Positions 17,657 through 25,825 of a stretch of DNA of 45,965 nt are shown in pieces. Position 1 is the first letter of the stretch. Each line of letters begins with the position of its first letter. The notes beneath the pieces were generated by a model. That model ran no database searches. It was not told the DNA's origin and saw nothing but the letters and a program-made list of their open reading frames with translations. The translations under genes and the position numbers were made by a program. This DNA is from an uncultured Verrucomicrobiales bacterium (GTDB lineage Bacteria; Verrucomicrobiota; Verrucomicrobiia; Limisphaerales; Palsa-1400): the NCBI GenBank assembly GCA_903927905.1, contig CAIYOY010000146.1, forward strand, positions 1 to 45,965, given 5' to 3'.

Positions 17657-18187
17657 ATGCGAGACAAAGGTGAACTGGATTTCCAGGGCCTGGTAGATCT
17701 CTACCACGGCCCATTGTACCGGTTTGCCCTGAGCCTGGCGCACTCGGAAAGCGATGCCTGCGATCTGGTTCAGGAAACATTTGCCGTTTGGGCGACCAAA
17801 GGACATCAATTGCAAGACCTGTCAAAGGTGAAAACTTGGTTGTTTACAACCTTGTACCGCCGCTACCTTGAGTCGCGGCGTCACGCCACCCGTTTTCCCC
17901 ATGTCGAAATCAGCGTCGTCCAGGATGAGCTGCCGACGATTGACCCCGATTTGATCAGTCGCATGGATGCCCGCCTTATCGTCGCCCTGCTCGGCCAGGT
18001 GGACGCGGTCTTTCGCGGGCCGGTGGCTTTGTTTTATTTGGAAGATTATTCGTACAACGACATTGCGGCGATCCTCGGCGTCCCACTGGGGACCGTCAAA
18101 TCGCGCATCGCCCGCGGCTTGGCCGAATTAAAACGCCTGGTCGCCGCCTTGCCTGAATTTCGCGAAAAGGAAAATAAACCCTTGTGA
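17657..18187 (+). CDS. ECF-type RNA polymerase sigma factor
   Basis: The 176-residue protein has sigma region 2 (FQGLVDLYHGPLYRFALSLA, then DACDLVQETFAVWAT) and region 4 with a helix-turn-helix (YSYNDIAAILGVPLGTVKSR). There is no region 1 or 3, so it belongs to the extracytoplasmic-function class. It overlaps the next gene, which encodes a membrane protein, in GTGA. That pairing is typical of a sigma factor and its controlling partner. A GGAACT motif about 36 bases upstream of the start resembles an ECF -35 element but has no convincing -10 partner. Confidence 0.93.
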   Translation: MRDKGELDFQGLVDLYHGPLYRFALSLAHSESDACDLVQETFAVWATKGHQLQDLSKVKTWLFTTLYRRYLESRRHATRFPHVEISVVQDELPTIDPDLISRMDARLIVALLGQVDAVFRGPVALFYLEDYSYNDIAAILGVPLGTVKSRIARGLAELKRLVAALPEFREKENKPL

Positions 18188-18927
18188 CCATCAACGAAGC
18201 AAAAAAAATTCTTGAGCTTTACCGGCCCGGCGCCAACGACGGGGCGGATCTGGAAGTCGCCCAGGCGCTTGCCCTTGCCCGCCAAGACCCTGAGTTGGCC
18301 GGATGGTTGGATGAACGTGTTCGCTTGCAAAAAGCGCTGCAGAGAAAATTCCGGGAGATTCCCGTTCCGGTCAGCCTCAAAGGCGACATCCTCGCCCACC
18401 CCAAACAATTGGTTCGTCCCCCTTGGTGGCGCGATCCTGACTGGCTGCCGTTGGCCGCCTGCATCGTCCTGCTTCTCAGCCTGTGTGTCGCCCTGGAAGG
18501 CATGTGGAAAGGCGCGCGCGTCCCGGACCATTTTGTTGACTTTGAAGGGCGCATGGTGCGGTCCGCCTTGCGCGAATACCGCATGGATATTTTGACCAAT
18601 GACCTGCCCCAGGTGCGTCATCACCTTTCCACCCGTGGCGCCCCGGCTGATTTTCCCCTGCCCATTCCGCTGACCAAACTTTCCGTGATGGGTGGCGGCG
18701 TTTTGCACTGGCGCAATAATCCGGTTTCCATGGTTTGCTTTGATCGCGGTGACAAACAAATGCTTTTCCTTTTCGTCATGAACCGCACCGCTGTCAAAGA
18801 TCCGCCCGGCTGCGCCCCCTCCATTCAACAGATCAGCTCCCAAACCGTGCTCGGCTGGAGCGAGGGGGACAAGGCTTACGTGCTGGCCGGCCCCGAGGAA
18901 GCGGATTTCTTAAAGAAATATTTTTAA
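18184..18927 (+). CDS. Membrane protein, likely anti-sigma-type partner of the ECF factor
   Basis: A cytoplasmic part of about 90 residues is rich in Q, K and E. One membrane helix (LPLAACIVLLLSLCVALEGM, about 95-115) and an external part of about 130 residues follow. This is the topology of anti-sigma factors, but no zinc-binding HxxxCxxC motif is seen and the family is not recognised. The external part (PIPLTKLSVMGGGVLHWRNN, then PVSMVCFDRGDKQMLFLFVM) resembles the C-terminal domain of uncharacterised verrucomicrobial membrane proteins encoded behind sigma factors. Function is inferred from position and topology. The GTG start overlaps the sigma-factor stop. Confidence 0.8.
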   Translation: MTINEAKKILELYRPGANDGADLEVAQALALARQDPELAGWLDERVRLQKALQRKFREIPVPVSLKGDILAHPKQLVRPPWWRDPDWLPLAACIVLLLSLCVALEGMWKGARVPDHFVDFEGRMVRSALREYRMDILTNDLPQVRHHLSTRGAPADFPLPIPLTKLSVMGGGVLHWRNNPVSMVCFDRGDKQMLFLFVMNRTAVKDPPGCAPSIQQISSQTVLGWSEGDKAYVLAGPEEADFLKKYF

Positions 18928-18947
18928 CGCGCGGCCAAAGGACTTCG

Positions 18948-19814
18948 TCATCCAATGAATTGCGGATGCCCTTGCAATTTCTCCCATGATGCCGCCGAAA
19001 GATGCGCTTGTCTATAAACCGGCTCCCACATCGGCTCCGCGCTTTTCGATTTGCGCACCCGCTCCAGCCAAGAGCGGGGCAGTGGTTCATCCAATAAAGC
19101 CGGCGTGTTGGCCGCAATCGTCGTTTCGTCCTTCTCCCCGGTCGGATGGCCGACCCCGACAAAAAACCCCGCCAACAACAACGTCACCCGCAACATCGTG
19201 CTGCGCGAATAAGTCGGCAACGCACAGGGCCGCGCCGGGTCAAGCAATCGAAACAAATTGGCGAACAGCGGCGCCGTCCACATGTCCGGATTGGTCGCGG
19301 GCGAATAGGCGTCAAATAAAATGGCATGAGGCGCGCTAGCCTTGGTGGCTGTGTTCGTGAGAACACGGCTGATCAAATCCGGGAATTCCCCTAACCGCAA
19401 TTCCCATTTGACCGGCTGCTTCCCATTCAAAAACGATGTCCCCCCATCTTTAATAAAATCTTTTACCGGCGTGGCATAACCTTCGAGATAACCCAACTCG
19501 CCCGCATGTTGCAGCGCAAATTCCAACGGCTCGATCGTGCGATCAAAACTGACGATGCGAACCGGACAACTCACTTCCCGTGTCGCCCGCAACGCCGTCA
19601 GCACATTCGCCGCCGCCCCCAGGCCCACGTCCCAGATGACAAATTCTTCCGTGCATTGCGCCATGCGCTCAACGAGTTTGAGTTGATTGACATAAAGCGC
19701 CTGCGCCTCGGCCACGGGGCCGACCACGGGGTGAAACGTTTCCTTCTCCGCCAGCGAATGAATGCTGAAGGTGCCATTGACCAATTGGACCAGTTTATAA
19801 TTTGACGCGCACAT
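18948..19814 (-). CDS. MnmD-like SAM-dependent methyltransferase (Methyltransf_30)
   Basis: This product resembles the methyltransferase half of MnmC, which makes the final methylation of 5-methylaminomethyl-(2-thio)uridine at tRNA position 34. Visible features are the glycine-rich SAM loop (WDVGLGAAANVLTAL), the acidic strand RIVSFDRTIEPLEFAL and the family motif FDAYSPATNPDMWT. A C-terminal VGVGHPTGEKDETTIAAN corresponds to the GxGxKRE end. The oxidase half is absent, as in stand-alone MnmD. The ATG at 19814 is preferred, because the longer frame to 19988 would translate the double-hairpin repeat at 19878-19917. Confidence 0.85.
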   Translation of the reverse strand: MCASNYKLVQLVNGTFSIHSLAEKETFHPVVGPVAEAQALYVNQLKLVERMAQCTEEFVIWDVGLGAAANVLTALRATREVSCPVRIVSFDRTIEPLEFALQHAGELGYLEGYATPVKDFIKDGGTSFLNGKQPVKWELRLGEFPDLISRVLTNTATKASAPHAILFDAYSPATNPDMWTAPLFANLFRLLDPARPCALPTYSRSTMLRVTLLLAGFFVGVGHPTGEKDETTIAANTPALLDEPLPRSWLERVRKSKSAEPMWEPVYRQAHLSAASWEKLQGHPQFIG

Positions 19815-19877
19815 CGAACGCCGGATTAAAACACATCCGCGCCCAAATGAACACCCCCGCAATAGCTTCCTTGTAGC

Positions 19878-19917
19878 GCAGATTGGCAATCTGCTGTATT
19901 GCCGATTGTTAATCGGC
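19878..19917. repeat. Double-hairpin repeat, copy 2
   Basis: The hairpins GCAGATT-GGC-AATCTGC (19878-19894) and GCCGATT-GTT-AATCGGC (19901-19917) match the copy at 12037-12076 in spacing and flanks. In the first stem two positions differ from copy 1, and both strands of the stem have changed together (C-G to A-T and C-G to T-A), so pairing is kept. Confidence 0.85.
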
Positions 19918-20006
19918 AGGCGGTATTTTGGCTCAGTCACCCATAATTCTCCAACCCATCCTCTTTCTCCTTTCTCTCCCCCGCTCATTCCTGCTAACTA
20001 TCTGCC

Positions 20007-20486
20007 ATGGATTTACTGCTGAAATTACTGCACGAAAACGGCGCGCTCCAACCCGCGCAACTCGCAAAGATGCTCAATCTTTCCGAAAGCGAAGTCGCCG
20101 CCAAAATTAAAACCTACGAATCGAGCCAGGCCATTCTCGGTTACCGCGCGATTTTGAATGAAGAAAAAATCGGCCTGGACATCGTCCGCGCCGTCATCGA
20201 AGTGAAAATCACCCCGGAACGCGACGGCGGTTTTGACCGCCTGGCCGAACGCATCGCCAAATATTCCGAAGTGCATTCCTGCTATCTGATGTCCGGCGGT
20301 TACGATCTGATGGTGGTGGTCCAGGGAAAAAATCTGCGCGAAGTCGCGACCTTTGTCTCAGAAAAACTGGCGACCATCCAGGGCGTTGTTTCGACCGCGA
20401 CCCATTTCATGCTCAAGACTTACAAGGAACAGGGCATGTTGATGGCGCTGGAAAACAACGAGGAGCGGCTGGCAGTTTCGCCGTAA
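20007..20486 (+). CDS. Lrp/AsnC-family transcriptional regulator
   Basis: The 159-residue protein has an N-terminal helix-turn-helix (QPAQLAKMLNLSESEVAAKI) and then the RAM effector domain, with GLDIVRAVIEVKITPERDGG and the strand HSCYLMSGGYDLMVVVQG. The family senses amino acids or related metabolites and works as octamers. The end (KEQGMLMALENNEERLAVSP) is duplicated, with only silent differences, at 43955-44020. Neighbouring genes give no hint of the target. Confidence 0.93.
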   Translation: MDLLLKLLHENGALQPAQLAKMLNLSESEVAAKIKTYESSQAILGYRAILNEEKIGLDIVRAVIEVKITPERDGGFDRLAERIAKYSEVHSCYLMSGGYDLMVVVQGKNLREVATFVSEKLATIQGVVSTATHFMLKTYKEQGMLMALENNEERLAVSP

Positions 20487-20598
20487 AAATGAACGCTGGT
20501 CAGGTCCTGATTTCCCGATCCCGCCGGGGTTGGGTCCAATAAGGGCCCCTCCTTTCTCTCTTAACTTCCAAACCAGGACCGTGTTAAGCTGCGCTCCC

Positions 20599-21246
20599 AT
20601 GAAACCGTTCGACCAATGCCATCTCTATACTTTTATTGACACGGCTTATTTGCATGGTCGAAAGCCTTCCGAAATCGCCCGACAACTTTGCGCCGGCGGC
20701 TCCGACCTGATCCAACTCCGCGCCAAAAAATCTTCCCCCGACGAAATCCACCGGATGGCCGAAGAGATCCAACCCATCCTGCAAAAGTCCAACGTCGGCC
20801 TCGTCATCAACGACCACCCCGACATCGCCAAAAAAATCGGCGCCGATTTATGCCACCTGGGCCAGGAAGATTTCTTCGATCTTCCTCACTCTCAACGCCC
20901 AACTCTCAACTCTCAGCTTGGTTTAAGCACTCACTCCCCCGATCAAGCCGCCCGCGCCCTGGCCGCCAACCCCGCCTACATCGCCATCGGTCCCGTCTAT
21001 GCCACCGGCACCAAACCCACCGCCAAACCCGTCACCTTGGAATACGTCCGCTGGGCCGCCGCCAACGTAAAAACCCCCTGGTTCGCCATCGGCGGAATAA
21101 ACCTAACAACCTTGGAAGACGTTCTTGTCGCCGGAGCCAATCGGATCTGTGTCGTCTCAGCCATCTTGAACGCGAAAGACGTCGCCGAAGAATGCCAGAA
21201 ATACTCGGTGATGCTGAGAAGTGTTAAGCGAGCCTCGTTACGCTAG
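20599..21246 (+). CDS. thiE: Thiamine phosphate synthase
   Basis: ThiE joins the thiazole and pyrimidine units to make thiamine phosphate. The barrel carries IQLRAKKSSPDEI, VGLVINDHPDIAKKIGADLC, HLGQED, LGLSTHS, AIGPVYATGTKP and FAIGGINLTTLEDVLVAGAN, in the usual order. Residues between HLGQEDFFD and LGLSTHS (LPHSQRPTLNSQ) are encoded by a low-complexity CTCAACTCTCAA stretch that looks like a repeat insertion tolerated in a loop. The last residues (SVKRASLR) extend into sequence mirrored at about 21376-21388. The ATG at 20599 fits the family start; no other thiamine gene is near. Confidence 0.9.
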   Translation: MKPFDQCHLYTFIDTAYLHGRKPSEIARQLCAGGSDLIQLRAKKSSPDEIHRMAEEIQPILQKSNVGLVINDHPDIAKKIGADLCHLGQEDFFDLPHSQRPTLNSQLGLSTHSPDQAARALAANPAYIAIGPVYATGTKPTAKPVTLEYVRWAAANVKTPWFAIGGINLTTLEDVLVAGANRICVVSAILNAKDVAEECQKYSVMLRSVKRASLR

Positions 21247-21560
21247 AACAAAGAATTCTGATGTTGCCAAATTGTTTGGCTCGTGAGTTCCATAAAGCAA
21301 TGAGCGCTCAATTTAATGATGAACCAACGCTTACAGGTGCAGATTCAGCTGTGAACACACGATCCAGATTTGTTTTAACGAGGCTCAGCCCCCTCTTTTT
21401 AAGAGAACGGTGAGAAATATGAGAATAGTGTCCACTATGTACACGCCACCCTCATCCATTTCTGCCATCATGCCCCCATCGGCCTCTCATAGGCCCGCTC
21501 TTTGACATTTATAACCACGGTTAAACCTTGGTCCTGAGCCACTTGCAAAACAAAACGGCG

Positions 21561-21610
21561 TAAAGGCAAATAAAGGTAAATTCAGCCAAATTAAGGTAAA
21601 TTAAGGTGAC
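21561..21610. repeat. Five 10-bp repeats in exact phase upstream of rpsB
   Basis: The units TAAAGGCAAA, TAAAGGTAAA, TTCAGCCAAA, TTAAGGTAAA and TTAAGGTGAC follow each other with no gap. The 10-base period is close to one DNA turn. This lies in the 579-base gap between thiE and rpsB. The rest of that gap holds a TTGACA (21502-21507) without a clear -10 box, a small GCCAAA-TTG-TTTGGC dyad (21266-21280) and the hairpins downstream. Confidence 0.7.
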
Positions 21611-21660
21611 CTCGGTGAAAAAAATCACCAAAATAAGATTGCGCAACCACCCCGGACTGC

Positions 21661-21775
21661 TTACCTTCACCACTCCTTTGGGAAAGTTTCCCGAAAGGTA
21701 ACGGCCTCAAATCCGGCTTCGTGTGAAGTCGGGCGGCCATAATAACACTAAAAATAATCCCGTGTTCCGCGGGAT
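21661..21775 (+). promoter_or_regulatory. Structured leader of rpsB-tsf
   Basis: Three hairpins can be drawn just before rpsB. The first is TTACCTT (21661) with AAGGTAA (21701), with GGGAAA-G-TTTCCC inside. The second is CCGGCTTC-GTGT-GAAGTCGG (21713-21732). The third is ATCCCG with CGGGAT (21757-21775). A good Shine-Dalgarno site (AAAGGA, 21813-21818) follows. Ribosomal protein S2 controls its own mRNA in some bacteria, so a regulatory leader is plausible, but no known motif was recognised. Confidence 0.4.
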
Positions 21776-21825
21776 GGTTCGTCAGACGCACAACGCGCTG
21801 CGGACTTCTAACAAAGGAAAATTAT

Positions 21826-22623
21826 ATGATTAGCATTGGTATTAAGGAATTGTTGGATTCAGGCGTTCATTTTGGTCACCAGACCAAGCGTTGGAATCCC
21901 AAGATGAAACCCTTCATCTTCGACGCCCGCAACGGCATCCACATTATCGACCTCAGCAAGACGTTGACCCAGCTCGAAACCGCCTGTGATTTCCTCACCA
22001 GCGTCGTCGGCAAAGGCGGTCATGTCCTGTTCGTCGGCACCAAAAAGCAAGCCCAGGAAGCCGTCAAGGAATCGGCCAAAGCCTGCGGCCAGATGTATGT
22101 CACCGAACGCTGGCTCGGCGGCACCCTGACAAATTTTCAAACCGTCAAACGCTCCATCGCCCGTCTCAAGCAGATCGAAAAATGGGAAACCGACGGCAGC
22201 ATCAATAACTACGTCAAACAAGAACAATCCATGTATCGCCGCGAAGCCGGCCGCCTGTTCAAGAACCTGGACGGCATCCGCACCATGGACAAGTACCCCG
22301 CCGCCATGTTCGTCGTGGACATCAAGCGCGAGCATAACGCCATCGCCGAAGCCCGCCGCCTGAAAATCCCCATCGTTGCTTTGGTTGACACCAACTGCGA
22401 TCCTTTGCTGGTGGATTATCCGATCGCCGGCAACGACGACGCCATCCGTTCCGTCCGTTTGATTTTGCAAACCGTGGTCCAGACCATCACGCAAGCCAAA
22501 GCGGAATACGAAGCCAAGTACGGCCGCAAAAAAGCCGCCGAAGAAGCCGCTGCTGCCGCCCCGGCTGACCCCGCCGCCGCCGCTGCCACCCCGGAAGCCG
22601 TCGCCTCGTTGGTTACTGCTTAA
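21826..22623 (+). CDS. rpsB: 30S ribosomal protein S2
   Basis: S2 binds the head-body junction of the small subunit and is needed for recruitment of S1. The start [20 protein letters not shown] is family-typical, as are [61 protein letters not shown] and [12 protein letters not shown]. After the core, about 35 residues rich in alanine and proline form a low-complexity tail. A clear AAAGGA ribosome site lies 7 bases before the ATG. It forms an operon with tsf, the usual arrangement. Confidence 0.98.
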   Translation: MISIGIKELLDSGVHFGHQTKRWNPKMKPFIFDARNGIHIIDLSKTLTQLETACDFLTSVVGKGGHVLFVGTKKQAQEAVKESAKACGQMYVTERWLGGTLTNFQTVKRSIARLKQIEKWETDGSINNYVKQEQSMYRREAGRLFKNLDGIRTMDKYPAAMFVVDIKREHNAIAEARRLKIPIVALVDTNCDPLLVDYPIAGNDDAIRSVRLILQTVVQTITQAKAEYEAKYGRKKAAEEAAAAAPADPAAAAATPEAVASLVTA

Positions 22624-22636
22624 TCAACTTTGACGT

Positions 22637-22668
22637 CAGAGCGGCGGTGCAAAAACGCCGCCGCTCTG
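22637..22668 (+). promoter_or_regulatory. GC-rich hairpin between rpsB and tsf
   Basis: CAGAGCGGCGG (22637-22647) pairs perfectly with CCGCCGCTCTG (22658-22668) across a 10-base A-rich loop. There is no T run, so it is more likely an attenuator, an mRNA-processing site or a repeat than a terminator. Confidence 0.6.
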
Positions 22669-22707
22669 CGTCTCTCAACTTTTAACGAAGAACGCTCAAC
22701 TTTTATT

Positions 22708-23556
22708 ATGGCTGAAATTACCGCTGCCGCTGTGGCCAAACTGCGCGAAATGACCGGCGCAGGTCTGATGGATTGCAAAAAAGCCCTGGTCGAATCAAAC
22801 GGCGAAATCGAAGGCGCCGTGGACATCCTGCGCAAAAAAGGCGCCGCCTCCGCCGCGAAAAAATCCTCGCGCGATGCGAAGGAAGGCGTCATCGCCCAAT
22901 TCATCCAACCCGGCGCCAAAGCCGGCATCCTGGTGGAGATCAATTGCGAGACCGATTTTGTCGCGCGCAACGAATCATTCAAAGCGTTTTGCGATGACAT
23001 CGCCAAAAAACTTTTGGCCACGCCCGATGTGGCTTCGGTCGAAGCCGACCGCGTCGCGTCCGTCGCGAAGATCGGCGAGAACATCAAAGTCGCCCGTTTC
23101 TGCCGTTATGAAGTGACTGGCAGCGGATTGGTGGCTGCCTACATCCACACCGGCGCCAAAGTCGGTGTCTTGGTGGAAGTCGGCGCGGGCAAAGATGCCA
23201 CCGTGGCCCACGAAGATTTCAAACAATTGGTCCGCGACATCACCCTGCAGATCGCCGCCGGCAATCCGACGGTCGTTTCCCGCGAAAGCGTCGCCACCGA
23301 TGTTTTGGCCAAGGAAAAAGAGATTGCCGCTGAACAGGTCAAAGGCAAGCCGCCCCAGGCCATCGCCAAGATCGTCGAAGGCAAGTTGGAGAAATTTTTC
23401 CAAACGTGCTGTTTGGTTGACCAGGGTTTCGTCAAACGCAATTCCGAAGTGTCCGTGAAGGAACACCTCGGCAGCGTGGCCAAGCAATTGGGCGACGAGA
23501 TCGTCATCCGCCGTTTCGTCCGCTTCCAAGTGGGTGAAACCCCGGCTGCGGCTTAA
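22708..23556 (+). CDS. tsf: Translation elongation factor Ts
   Basis: EF-Ts reloads EF-Tu with GTP. The N-terminal UBA-like domain has ITAAAVAKLREMTGAGLMDC and KKALVESNGEIEGAVDILRK. The core follows with INCETDFVARNESFKAF and YIHTGAKVGVLVEVG, and the end has FVKRNSEVSVKEHL. The 282-residue length is normal. The ATG at 22708 begins the conserved MAEITAAAV. The longer frame from 22630 would run through the hairpin region and is rejected. Confidence 0.97.
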   Translation: MAEITAAAVAKLREMTGAGLMDCKKALVESNGEIEGAVDILRKKGAASAAKKSSRDAKEGVIAQFIQPGAKAGILVEINCETDFVARNESFKAFCDDIAKKLLATPDVASVEADRVASVAKIGENIKVARFCRYEVTGSGLVAAYIHTGAKVGVLVEVGAGKDATVAHEDFKQLVRDITLQIAAGNPTVVSRESVATDVLAKEKEIAAEQVKGKPPQAIAKIVEGKLEKFFQTCCLVDQGFVKRNSEVSVKEHLGSVAKQLGDEIVIRRFVRFQVGETPAAA

Positions 23557-23580
23557 ATCATTTCCAATCTTATTGAGCAG

Positions 23581-23613
23581 ACAGGCCGTCCGAAAGGGCG
23601 GCCTGTTTTTTTT
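23581..23613 (+). terminator. Rho-independent terminator of rpsB-tsf
   Basis: ACAGGCCGTCC-GAAA-GGGCGGCCTGT followed directly by eight or nine Ts. The stem is GC-rich with a stable GNRA tetraloop, the classic terminator form. Confidence 0.92.
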
Positions 23614-23757
23614 ACCGCTCCAATAATCCGGAAATGATCGAACGATCTTCATCGACTCCATGCTCGCGGCGCAGACGCGTCGCAAGGGTTCGATGACCTT
23701 TTTCTTGGGGTGAGAAAAGCGGCAGATGATTTTGCCACCGCACCTCCAGGCAGGAAA

Positions 23758-24678
23758 TCAAACTTTTGCCTTCACCAATCGTTGTTCCTGCACCGCCACC
23801 AAGTCCCCGATCATCCCGCTCTTGGCTGGAACCAGCGTGATGTCGGCTTCGCCTTCCACGATTTTTTGGGCTTCGAGGATTTCGAACATGGCTTTGGCGA
23901 TGTCCTGGTCCTGGGAAATGATTTGCAGGGCTTCGCCGACGATGCGTGGGCGCATGGCGGCGGCTTTGGCGAATTCGATCGCGGCCTGGCGTTCGGCCGT
24001 GCTGGTGATGACGCTGACTTGATTGGCTCCGTCTTGCTTGATGGCGGAGGTGACCTGGCGCAGGCGGTTGACCACTTTTGCCTCGATGCCTTTCATCATG
24101 CCTTCATCGCGGAAATGAACCTTGCGGATATAGACGGAGCCGAGGTCGTAACCCCAATCTTTCGAGGTGGGCGAAACTTCGGCTCGGACGGTATGGCTCA
24201 TGGCGTGGCGGTTTTCCAGCATGTCGGCAAGTTTCATGTTGCTCAGGCAGCGGACGGTGGCGTTGCTGACGTTGGCGGCGAGCGAGCCGCGCGGGTCGGC
24301 GTTTTTGAAGAGATAGGAAACGGGGTCGCTGATGAACATTTCGTACCAGATGCCGATGCCCATGGGCGCGCCTTCCTCGGAATTGACGGCCTGGCTGCGG
24401 ACGTATTCCTGGTCGAGCCGCATGTCAACCACATGGCAGCGGCCCAGCCAGTTGACGATGGGGGCGCGCAGGCCCATTTTCAGCCAGAGGAAATGGAGGC
24501 CCGGCTCGTTGATGATGGCGATGACTTTGCCGAAGAGCATATAGACCTTGCACTGGCGCTCGGCGACGATGGTGTAGAAACCGAACATCTGCACGATGCC
24601 CAGGATGATCGGCACGATGATGAACATGCCGAAGAAGGTGGCACCGGCGGCGATGAAAAATTGCACGATATTATTCAC
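23758..24678 (-). CDS. SPFH/band 7 membrane protein (second of a pair)
   Basis: An N-terminal membrane helix (FFIAAGATFFGMFIIVPIIL) precedes a domain that begins VAERQCKVYMLFGKVIAI and contains KMGLRAPIVNWLGRCHVVD. An SPFH-like core and a C-terminal helical region follow (STAERQAAIEFAKAAAMRP, then ALQIISQDQDIAKAMFEIL). Such proteins build membrane microdomain rings, often regulating proteases. The gene starts with GTG and overlaps its upstream partner by 8 bases. The pair recalls HflK/HflC, but sequence similarity visible by eye is only to the superfamily. Confidence 0.85.
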   Translation of the reverse strand: MNNIVQFFIAAGATFFGMFIIVPIILGIVQMFGFYTIVAERQCKVYMLFGKVIAIINEPGLHFLWLKMGLRAPIVNWLGRCHVVDMRLDQEYVRSQAVNSEEGAPMGIGIWYEMFISDPVSYLFKNADPRGSLAANVSNATVRCLSNMKLADMLENRHAMSHTVRAEVSPTSKDWGYDLGSVYIRKVHFRDEGMMKGIEAKVVNRLRQVTSAIKQDGANQVSVITSTAERQAAIEFAKAAAMRPRIVGEALQIISQDQDIAKAMFEILEAQKIVEGEADITLVPAKSGMIGDLVAVQEQRLVKAKV

Positions 24679-25660
24679 GGCCCACCTCCAGAATCACGCG
24701 GCGAGCTTCGCTGAAAAGTTTCAAGCGGACGTTGCGCACGTAGGTGGGCAGGCTTTCCGGGCCGCTCTTTTTCAGTTCGCGCAGTTGCGCGGCGAGGGCG
24801 GTGAGCGGTTCGACTTCGGCTTGGGCGTTCAAGGTGTTGATTTCCACGGCGCGATGGGATTGGACAATTTTTTGGTCGGCGGAAGCCTGAGCCAGGCTGA
24901 TGTCGGAGGAGACCTGGTTATACGCTGTGTTGATGGCCGCGAGGGCGGATTCGACTTCCGGCGGCGGATCAATGCCGGTGATGAGCGAGGCATCGAGGGA
25001 AATGCCGTAACGCGCGGCGGAAGCGGCACATTCCTTGTCCATGTGATCGTTGATGTCGCGGAGATTTTTGCGGAGGTCGTTGATGGAAATACCGATGGCG
25101 GCGGAGGCGGCTTCGGGCGTGCCGTCGGAAGCGGATTTGGCTGGCGCTTCGAAATTGGCGATGCGCTCGCGCAGGACGGAAACGAAGTAGCCCATGACGT
25201 GGACGATGGGGCGTTTTACGCCGAAGAGGTAGGCATAAAGATTTTTTTCGGATACGCGGTAACGGATTTGGCCTTTGAGACCGGTATCAAGCTGATCCTT
25301 GGTCACGGCGGAAAGAATGGTGCCCTGATTATTGGCGTCGGGATTTTCGGGGTCGAAGGCCATGTTGACGGTCTGGGTGGCGACGGAAATTTTATAGACC
25401 CGTTCCCAGGGCCATTTGAAATACGGCCCTCCGGGTTGGATGACGCGGACTTGCGGATAATCGTAACGCTCGCGTTCGTCCGGTTGAAGATGCTCGGAGA
25501 TGGGATCTTGCAGGGTGGTGGCGTTGCCGACGCGTTCGGCGCGGCCGAAGCTGGTTTTCACGGCGCGCTCATTTTGATCCACCGTGTACATGCCGGCGAC
25601 AAGGTAACGCACGAGGAACCATGCGACAAAACCAACTCCGCAACCGAACAGGATAGTCAT
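24671..25660 (-). CDS. SPFH/band 7 membrane protein (first of a pair, HflK-like)
   Basis: The protein has one N-terminal membrane helix (LFGCGVGFVAWFLVRYLVAG) and the SPFH start MYTVDQNERAVKTSFGRAER, very close to HflK/stomatin-type proteins. It continues with GLKGQIRYRVSEKNLYAYLF. An A/Q/E-rich helical stretch (SSDISLAQASADQKIVQSHR) forms the coiled coil. It probably assembles with the product of the next gene. The ATG at 25660 faces the DUF4175-like gene at 25826, so the two transcription units share a 165-base divergent region. Confidence 0.9.
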   Translation of the reverse strand: MTILFGCGVGFVAWFLVRYLVAGMYTVDQNERAVKTSFGRAERVGNATTLQDPISEHLQPDERERYDYPQVRVIQPGGPYFKWPWERVYKISVATQTVNMAFDPENPDANNQGTILSAVTKDQLDTGLKGQIRYRVSEKNLYAYLFGVKRPIVHVMGYFVSVLRERIANFEAPAKSASDGTPEAASAAIGISINDLRKNLRDINDHMDKECAASAARYGISLDASLITGIDPPPEVESALAAINTAYNQVSSDISLAQASADQKIVQSHRAVEINTLNAQAEVEPLTALAAQLRELKKSGPESLPTYVRNVRLKLFSEARRVILEVGRE

Positions 25661-25825
25661 AGGTGATTTGTTGTTGGCTGATTGTTAACGCGGGCCGGAC
25701 GCGGAACCAAGAGAAATATAATTACAAAACTGGCTGGAGATTGTAGCTGGTCGCTGTTTTCGCAGTCATCGCAGTATTTTAACAGTAGGATATGGCAGAA
25801 ATCCGGTGTAAGCTTGAGCCGCAGC

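Noticed and set aside
19815-19988. N-terminal extension of the MnmD-like protein
   Set aside because: It would translate the double-hairpin repeat; the ATG at 19814 fits the family start.
21502-21530. Sigma-70 promoter with TTGACA before rpsB
   Set aside because: No acceptable -10 hexamer lies 16-18 bases downstream, so it is mentioned only as a possible -35.
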